Below, in pieces: positions 56,270 through 64,000 of a stretch of 64,000 bases of DNA. The notes below the pieces were generated by a model. The model saw nothing but the letters and a program-made list of their open reading frames with translations, was not told the origin of the DNA and did no database searches. Both the position numbers and the translations under genes were made by a program. How positions within the stretch are numbered: position 1 is the first letter of the stretch; each line of letters starts with the position of its first letter. Source of the DNA: Euryodendron excelsum (lineage: Eukaryota; Streptophyta; Magnoliopsida; Ericales; Pentaphylacaceae); the NCBI GenBank assembly GCA_033060915.1, contig CM065389.1:19089501-19153500 (forward strand), given 5' to 3'.

Positions 56270-58231
56270 AGGACATTAAATTCATATCGAGAGTGAACAA
56301 GAGGAGATTACCGATTGAGACTCTCTTCTTGGCCCTCATTTGCTTCATGGCATGGCTTTAGGGCCCTCTTGTAATGTGGTGATACCTAGCCTTGTATGTT
56401 TCATGCCGTTATTATCATTGTCATGCATTTGCATTCTCGTCATATCTTAACCCCTTAAAACCATTTTCAAAATTGTTTTCTCAAAATCACAATTCTAGGT
56501 TGATCCTAATCATCTCATGGTTAGGGTTTTGCTAGAAAAGTGTGACATTTTAAATGGTTCCCATTAACCTACATTTGCTACTTTTCAAAAACACAATCCC
56601 GAAACGATCCTAGTTATTCCATGACTAAGGTTGTCTCAAGGAAAGTGTGACATTCAAAACGACCCGAAAAGGTCTACATTTTTGGCCTCGTGCCTTTATT
56701 GTTTTTGGAAGCCATAAGCCTAAAGTGATTCTAGCCTTTCAACAGTTAGAATGGCTTTTGGTAAAGTGTGATATTCATTTGGATGACTAAAATCCAAGTT
56801 AGGGTTTCGGGCCCTAAAACATGTTTTCAAAAGACTCGGTTTTTGAACCATTTACAAAACTCGCATTTGTTAAATCCTAGAAGTCCAATTCTAGGAAAAT
56901 CCCGTTTTTGTCCACTTGAAAACTTCCTTTTTTCAAGTCAAAAGCATACATTTTTTAAACCCTAAAAATCCTCAATTTTTAAATCGATAGAAACTTTCCT
57001 TTTTCAAACTTTCCTTTCAAAATCAATCAAATCAAAACCTTCCATTTCAAATTCCTCAAATCACTCATTTTTTCAAACCTTCCCAATTTAAACCCAAATC
57101 AACTCCTTCCATTTTGGAAACAATCCAAACTTACCTTTTTTAAAATCAAATCAAATATTTTCAAACCAAATCAAATCTTTTCAAATCAAATCATCCTGAA
57201 AAGAAAACATTTCCAAATTCAATCTTCCTGAAAAGGAAACATTTTCAAAACCCAATATTTTCAAATCAAGTCAAATCTTTTCAAATCAAATCAAATCTCA
57301 ATCTTCTTGAAAAGGAAACATTTTCAAATCCAATCTTTCTGAAAAGAAAATATTTCAAAATCAAATCTTCCTGAAAAGGAAACATTTTCAAAATCTAATA
57401 TTCCTGAAAAGGAAATCTTTCAAAGTCAAACTTTCTTGAAAAGGAAACATTTTCAAACTTAAACTTTCTTGAAAAGGAAACTTTCTAAAAATGAAAATTT
57501 TCTAGAAATAGAAACTCATTTCAAAATTCCTACTCTTTCGGACTCTTGTCCGAACTATGGCTGACCTGATACTCTTTAAGGAGGTACGTAGGCAACCCTT
57601 CATGGAGTGCGCTCACAACCCTTTTTAAATTTTCAATTCCACAACCCTTTTCAAATTCGAATTCCATAACCATTTTTCAAACTCAATTCCCTCTTTCAAA
57701 CTCTTCATCAAATTTTGTTTTCAAAGTTTTTTAAGTGGATAACATTAAACATAGGTAACCGGTGAGTCATAATTAGGTGAGTAAAAGGTGAATGGACATA
57801 TAGGTATTGCAAAGGCGGGGTAGGGTGATAGTCTTAGGATATCTTCCCTACTTATAACCAACTCCCATACTTAAAAATTTCTGTTTCAAAGACCAAAACT
57901 GGAGTTAATTTTCAAAAGGGCATTCCAACGTTTTTAGGGTTGTCAAACAACCCTACCTTCTAAAACCCTCTCATGAGGAAGTTTTTCAAAAACCTTTTCC
58001 AAACCCTAAGTTTAACCCTTGAATTTTACTTGGTGTAGATGACCTAGCACATCTTTAAATATGTTAGGTGATGACTTTAAAAACCTTTTCAAAAAGGCCT
58101 AATCAGTTCTATTTCAAAATTCCAAACTCCGTCGCATTCGTTCTTGTAGGAGGACGAGTTCTAACGAGAGAGCACCATACCAATTTCTCCTCGAGCCAAG
58201 AGGGCCTGATGTCCAGAAATGGGGTGCGACA

Positions 58232-61200
58232 CATGATATTCAAGTGCATGAAAAGAATATAGAAAGAGATTTTGAAAAAAGAAATTAGAATTTTAAAAGA
58301 TGTTATGACTACACCCATGAAGGTTGCTTACGTATCCCTTTGTTGGAAATCAGGTTAGTTGTAGTTTGAACTCGAGGTCTGATTGAAAATAGACACTTTG
58401 GGGTCTTTGAAAAGTTTGATTTGAAAAGAGTTTCATTTGAACTTTGATTTTAAGACTAGAAATTAAACTTTTATTTGAAATTGATTTTGATTTGAAATCA
58501 AACTTTGAAGTAGAACTTGGACTTATTTTGGAATGTTTGAATTGAACTTTGGAATCATCTTGACTTGAATTGAGGTTTGAAAACTTTCTTGATTTAGACC
58601 TAAGACTTAGAAAAGAGTTGAAGTTTCTTAACTCAGGGTTAAGGTTGAACTAGGGTTTAGACATCCTAGGACTTAAGTAACTTAGAGTTTGAACATACAA
58701 TTGAAATAGAAAGGTTTGCTTTTGGAAAGTTTGATTTTAGGAATATCTCAAATTAGGAAAGTTTCAAATTAGGAAACTTCTATTTTAGGAAAGTTTACAT
58801 TTTAGGAAAGATTTGATTTTGGAAAGATTTGAATTAAGAAATGTTGAATTAAGAAAGGTTTGAATCTAAAATTTAAAAAGTCAAAATTTGGAAAAATTTG
58901 ATTTAAGAAGAATTGAATTTGGAAAAGTTGAGTTTGAAAAATGTTTGACTTAGGTTTGAAGTAACTAGGGATTAAGCAATCCTAGGACCGAGAGCTTATG
59001 CAATGCATTTGAATTGAAAATATTAGATTTCAATTGAAAAAGGAAAGTTTTTGTTTTTGGAAAGTTTGCAAAAAAGGAAGGTTTTGAAATTATGAAAGAT
59101 TAACATTAAGAAAGTTTTGATTTGAATTGAAATTGGAAAGTTTTAGTTTTAGAAATCTATCATTTCATGTGACTTTTGAATTAGGAAATCTATGATTTCA
59201 TGTAAAAAATGATTTTGAAAACCTATGATTTGATGCAAATAGAAAACCATAATTTTATGTGAGAAAACTAGGATTTCCTAAACGTGGACTTTACGGTTTT
59301 GACTTGAACTTCAAGACAAAGAGTTTTTGGAAAGTAAATTTTTGAGAAGAACTTTTAGAAAGTGAATTTGCAAAACTTATTTTAGAAAGGTATGAATGTA
59401 GACTTTTGAAATTTTTTTGAATATCTCCCATTTCCTAAAACGATTCTAATCATGAGAAGATTAGAACTATTCTAGGGTTGTGATTTTGAAAACAACTAGG
59501 GTTTGAAACCACAATATAGACTTTGATGGTCTCTTTGAATGTAACACTCACCTAAAACAACTCTAACCATGGAATGGCTAGAATCACCTAAGAGTTGTGA
59601 TTTCTGAAAAAACAATGTAAGGTTTGTACTCAAATTTGGTCATTGATTGTCATATTGAATATAACACTTTTCTAAAACAACCCTAACCATGGAATAGCTA
59701 GAATCATCTTAGGGTTGTGATTTTGAAAACAACTTTGAAAGAAAAGGTTTTGCATGCAAGTTTTGAAAATAACCTTTAATGCAAGTTTGAAAACATACTT
59801 GAATACATGACTATGATAACAACAATGCAATAGGGACATGAATATACAAGGTTAGGCTTCAGCATATAACCAAGGGAGCCAGACCCATACCATCTTAGGT
59901 GAAACTCAAAGAAAATCCCGAACACAGTGATTCTCTCTGAGGCCTTCCTAGGCATGAACCGGGAAATCCCTTATTTCAAGCATGAAAGAAGAAGAAGTAG
60001 AAGATGAAGATTAAAATAGAAGAAAATCCAAGTGGGTTAGGGGAGAGAAAAGAGAGAAGGAGATTGCATAATTTAACTATAAACCCTACCTTGTCCTCTC
60101 TTTGCCTTGATGCTTTGATGGTGAACTTTGCTTGGACTTTGGGAGCTTTGAATATGCAACACTTGATCTTCAATGGATGCTTGGATGTAAGGATTTGAGT
60201 GTATAGGTTGTATGGAGACTAGGGTTTGAGTGTATAAAGGCTAGGGTTTGATGGTGAACTTTCCTCCTAGCAGCTGTTGTAGTGGTGTTAGGCCAAAATT
60301 TGGCTTGGTGCCACTCCTCTAGGAAACTTGTTAGAATGGCAACAAACATATCTTTGACTCTTGGGACATAAGGCAGAAGATTTGGGCTCCTATCCAAGTG
60401 ATAACCATGCAATTTTTGGTCTGGCTTCAGTAAGAGTGACTCTGAAAAGTTTAGAAATGATCCAAAAGGTTTCGAGTAACCAGAATTGGCCAGGAATGGG
60501 CAGGAACCCCTGAAAGGGAGTCTTGGAGGTAAACATCTTGATAACCAGAGCCGGAGTAGTTGAAAAGAGCGACCAGCCTACTAGGGGCAAAATTGTCATT
60601 TGAACTAAAGGAACACGGAATCGACCCGGAGTGATCCGTGAGAAGAATTAAAGGTTGAAAATACTATTGAGAGTATTCTGAGGGATTGACAGTTTAATAC
60701 CCAGAGCCAGTGTGTTTGGAAAAGGCAACTAGTCCACTAGGGGCAAAACAATCATTTTGTAATGGGTTTACTGGATTGGACTCATAATGGTTTGGAAAGG
60801 TACTAGAAGGTTAGGAATACTATTAAAAGCATCCTCAGAAGGTAATCAGTTTGATACCCAAAGCCGGTGTGGTTCCTAGAGGCGATTGGATGGGTAAGGG
60901 CAAAATGATTATTTTGACCAGATGCTCCTGGAATCGATTCGAAAGTGATTAAAAGTTACTAGAACATACTAGATTATCTTTAGGACAATCTTGGAAGGGT
61001 GGACTTAGCACTGTGAAAACTTAGGTACTTTTATGAAGAAGTGCGCTGGGAGCCAAGGGTCAGTTTGGTCAATTTTCACCAGATTGGGCTAGCAGGCACT
61101 AGTGTTGACCTGAGTTTTAAGTGTTTCTGTCACTTTGACGGTGTGTGATGAGTTGGTTTCCAAAGGTATCCCATCCTTCAGTAAATGTGACATGGCCAAG

Positions 61201-61889
61201 AGGCATGTTCAGTCCCATGACATAGGGGGTTTGTTGGCATTCCCGATGTCAACCTGTTTATGAGTATTTTATCACTCTGACGATTATGATATTTATGAGT
61301 GTTTCCGTCACTTTAACAATGTGCGTTCAGTCTGAAGATTGCCTGATCTTGGGAAGCTGTTGGATGGACTTATTGCCTCAGGGCCTTAGTTACTTTCCTG
61401 ATTGACGTGCCAAATAACGGACATTCTACATTAGTAGGTTAGCAGTGCCAAAAGTGAACTACTCTACCATCTTGAGGACTTGTGTTTTGTCCTAGTCAAG
61501 GGGTGTGAAGGGACTTATCGTTGCGAAGGGTTTTGTGCTATCTCAGTAAACGTGTCATGCTGGATGGACTTACCATCTGAGGGATTAACTTTTTCGAAAG
61601 ACGTGCCAAATTAAGTTTGATTGGTCTAAACTGCAAGTGGAACTAGAATTGAGGTTAAAATATGGACTTATTATGTTTAGGAAGACGTGCCAACTAGAAT
61701 TAAACCGAGCAATGCCCTAAGGGTATTTTGGTCATTTTTGCCTCTATTGGGCCTGGCTAGCCCATGAAACAATTAATTAACTAGATTGAATCTAGAAAGT
61801 TGGTTTGGGCTTAAATGTGCCTGTGTCAATTTGAATGTGAGTCCGGTTGGGTCAGAGATTGCTGAGCGAGCAAAAATAGGGTGCTTACA
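58232..61889 (-). mobile_element. LTR D2 (-), main part
   Basis: Resumes the LTR cut at 5297 (58232-58236 is the CATGA TSD copy). Degenerate GAAAGTTTG region 58370-59400, candidate intron 59970-60089 (120 nt, minus), decayed palindromes near 60285, AAAATGACC-type motifs, minisatellite-like units near 61119-61135 (AAGTG/CACTT arms), 61261 and 61297. Ends GGGTGCTTACA at 61889. Solo LTR. Confidence 0.85.
59970..60089 (-). other. Candidate 120-nt leader intron of LTR D2
   Basis: Minus-strand donor GGACAAG|GTAGGG (first G at 60089); acceptor CATGCTTGAAATAAG (AG at 59971-59970). TTTTAATCTTC and a TTCTTCTTC run between, no AG. Confidence 0.55.
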
Positions 61890-62720
61890 AACCCAAATTT
61901 GGACTTTGATGGTCATATTGAATATAACACCTTTTTAAAATAACCCTAAGCATGGAATAGTTAGAATCATCTTAGGGTTGTAGTTTTGGAAACCAATTTT
62001 GAAAGAAAAGGCTTTGAATGCAAGTTTTGAAAGTAACCTTCAATGCAAGTTTGAAAACATCTTTGAATGCATTATTTTGACAGCAACAATGCAATCAAAG
62101 GGACCAAACACACACCATCTTAGGTTAAACTCAAAGAAAATCCCTGACACGGTGATTCTCTCTAAGACCTTCTTAGGCATGAATTGGGAGGTCCCTTGTT
62201 TCAAGCATGTAAGAAGAGGAGGTAGAAGATAGGGATTAAAATAGAGAATAGCCTAAGTAGACTAGGAGGGAGAAGAGAGAGAGGAGGATTACATAAAAGT
62301 AAATAGAACCCTATGTTGTTTTCTTGTTAGGTTAAATGCTTCAATAGAGGATTTGCTTGAACTTTGAGATGACCTTCAAAAGCTTCCAAGGGCTGGACTT
62401 GACCTTCAATGAAGCTTAAAGACTAGGGTTTGAAGTGTATAGATTAGGGTTTGAGTATACGGATTGTATGAAGGCTACGATTTGAAGGAGATTTGAGAGA
62501 ATTAGGGTTTTTGGGAAAACTCAAAGTTTACTTTTAGAGAGGCAGAGTTTTTGGAGTGATTTTTCAGATCCAGAATATGCAGGGGGGTGACCTATATTTA
62601 TAGACAACCAAAAAACCTCTTGGCGCCTGTTGTAGTGGCACCATTCCCTTAGGAAACTTGTTAGGGCAGCGAGAAATAAATCTTTGACTCTTAGGATGCA
62701 ACGTAAAAGATTTGGGTGCC
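61890..62720 (-). mobile_element. LTR D1 (-), right fragment
   Basis: Starts with the AACCC TSD copy, then 'AAATTTGGACTTTGATGG', aligning with 59640 in D2. Contains the acceptor block (AG at 62196-62195) but the donor position near 62314 reads ATAG instead of GTAG. TATA box near 62600. Cut at 62720 by LTR E. Confidence 0.8.
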
Positions 62721-64000
62721 TGTAAGCACAATATCTTTGCCTGCTTGGCAATCTCTGGTTTGTCCGGACTCATAGTCGAACCGACACAGACACATTCAAG
62801 TCCAAATCAATTTTTCAGACTCAATCCAATCAATCAATCGTTTCGCGGGCCCGCTGGATCCAATAAGGCAAAATGACCAAAATACCCTTATGGCATTGCT
62901 CGGTCCTGTTCCAGTTGGCACGTCTTCCTGAAGACGGTAAGTCCCTATTTCAATATCAAATTCAATTTCAAATCAAGTTCCAATTCAAATCAAATCCGGC
63001 ATGCCTTTCAAGAAAGTTAATCCTTTAGGCGATAAGTCCTTCTAGTTTACACGTTTTTTGAGAAAACTCTTCGGGACGGTAAGTCCCTTCAAACCCGTTG
63101 ACCACGATGGAACCCAAGTCCCTGAGATGGTAGAACGGTCCACCTTTGGCGCTTGCTAGCCTGCCAATGAATAATGTTCATTATTCAACACGTCTTTCGA
63201 GAAAGTTGATTCTTTAAATGATAAGTCCACTTAGCAGCTTCCCAAGATCAAGCAGTCTCTGGAATGAACGTGCACCGTCAGAGTGGTAGAAATACTTCGG
63301 AACATCACAACCGTTAGAGTGATAGAAATAATCACAAACAGGTCGACATAGGGAATTGCCAACAAACCCCCTATGTCATAGGACTAAATTTGCCTCTTAA
63401 CCGTGACATGTTTACCAAAGGACTAGATATCTTTGGAAACCAACTCGTCACAGACCATCAGAGAGATGGAAACACTCAAAATCTGGGTCAACACCTGCGT
63501 CTGCTAACTCACTTCGGTGGAAAATGACCAAACTGCCCCTTGGGTCGGCATGCTTCTTGAAAAAGTACCTAAGTCCTCAGAGCGGTAAGTCCACCTTTCC
63601 AAGATCGTCCCAAAGATGATCTGGCATGTTTAAGTGCCTTCTAGTCGGTTCTGGACCAATTCGGGGACCATTCAGTCAAAATGATCATTTTACCCCTAAG
63701 CATCCGAGCACATCTGGGAACCACAGCGGCTCTGGGTATCAAACCGGTTACCTTCCAAGGATGCTTCTAATAGTATTCTCAATCTTCTAGCTCCTTTTTG
63801 GAACATTTTGAATATATTCCGATAAGCCCGGTACAAAATGATCGTTTTACCCCTAGTGGGTTGGTCGCATTTCTCAACCACACCGACTTTGGGTATCAAA
63901 TCGACAATTCTCCAGAGCATTCTAAATAGTGTTTCCAACCTTCAAGTTCTCTCATGAGACATTCTAAGTCCATTCCGGTGATGTTCCGATCTAGTTGACT
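62721..64000 (+). mobile_element. LTR E (+), 5' part, cut by window end
   Basis: Starts TGTAAGCACAATATC, a family A LTR start, inserted in D1 after GTGCC (62716-62720, possible TSD). U3 with decayed minisatellite units (63270-63330, 63455), a 'GGTCGACATAGGGAATTGCC' block (near 63342) and AAAATGATC-type motifs at about 63680 and 63835. The TATA box and the rest lie outside the window. Confidence 0.8.

Larger units (their letters stand above)
5298..58231 (+). mobile_element. Element B-plus: non-autonomous LTR retrotransposon (+), heavily nested
   Basis: The outer limits are set by TGTTAGCAC at 5298, GGGTGCGACA ending at 58231 and matching CATGA TSDs. Its own parts are 5' LTR pieces 5298-6209 and about 41455-43735, interior 43736-47923 and 52294-54592, and 3' LTR 54593-58231 (3.6 kb). 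Inside its 5' LTR sits B-minus, and inside its interior sits solo LTR C2. The interior of about 6.5 kb shows no gag, protease, RT or integrase that I can recognise. It has a PBS and a polypurine tract, so it could have been mobilised in trans. It resembles the plant LARD category (large non-autonomous retrotransposon derivative). Confidence 0.85.
54593..58231 (+). mobile_element. B-plus 3' LTR, complete (3.6 kb)
   Basis: TGTTAGCACCC to GGGTGCGACA. The only uninterrupted LTR of family B here and so the reference for the others. U3 units with TTCGAGAA cores (54852, 55280), AAAATGACC-type motifs, palindromes near 55727, 55812 and 55858, TATAAATA at 55899-55906, leader CT tract (55988-56005), candidate intron 56148-56269 (122 nt), degenerate repeats, end block. 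Followed by TSD CATGA. Confidence 0.93.

Overview
The window is repeat DNA from a large plant nuclear genome. There is no operon-like gene layout, rRNA or tRNA, and I recognise no intact host gene. Essentially everything from about position 1000 to 64000 is Ty3/gypsy LTR retrotransposon sequence. The pol remnants (a protease with DNGS, a reverse transcriptase with YVDD, a second RNase H and an integrase) resemble the plant Tat/Ogre lineage, which has multi-kilobase LTRs and long non-coding leaders.

The layout is a set of nested insertions that can be read from matching LTR ends and 5-bp target-site duplications (TSDs). From outside in: LTR F (+, about 1000-2730) is cut by LTR D1 (-, from 2731, resuming 61890-62720). 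D1 is cut by solo LTR D2 (-, 4740-61889, TSD AACCC) and by LTR E (+, from 62721, running off the window). D2 is cut by element B-plus (+, 5298-58231, TSD CATGA). The 5' LTR of B-plus is cut by a same-family element in the opposite direction, B-minus (-, 6210 to about 41445). B-minus holds two younger insertions: solo LTR C1 (+, 8896-14213, TSD ACTGG) and the pol-bearing element A (-, 21758-39482, TSD GAACG/GAAAG). The interior of B-plus holds solo LTR C2 (+, 47924-52293, TSD CCAAT/CCAAC).

Element A is the only one with recognisable coding sequence. On the minus strand, in order, it has a 5' LTR (34843-39482), a primer-binding site, a leader, a gag-pol linker, protease, reverse transcriptase, RNase H, an archaeal-type second RNase H, integrase (ending at 28484), a polypurine tract and a 3' LTR (21758-24707). 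Between integrase and 3' LTR lies an extra gene in antisense (26129 to about 27809, + strand). It looks like the plant DUF7745 / mobile-domain-like family and has its own candidate 5'-UTR intron and a promoter module shared with the LTRs. Every reading frame is broken by stops. The two B elements share ends and leader with A, but I see no gag or pol in them; they look like large non-autonomous derivatives.

The strongest unexplained signals lie in the LTRs. (1) A GT...AG segment of 120-122 nt in most copies (121 in F, 130 in A, 155 in C2) sits downstream of the TATA box in nine of ten LTR copies. It is flanked on both sides by CAAG-like exon ends, has no internal AG before the acceptor, and looks like a conserved leader intron. 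(2) A 29-bp U3 minisatellite shows compensatory changes in its hairpin arms and MYB/MSA-like cores. (3) A palindrome-pair promoter module is shared by LTR U3 and the antisense gene. (4) Part of the transcribed leader about 1 kb long is nearly free of G. All alignments were made by eye, and family names are from memory.
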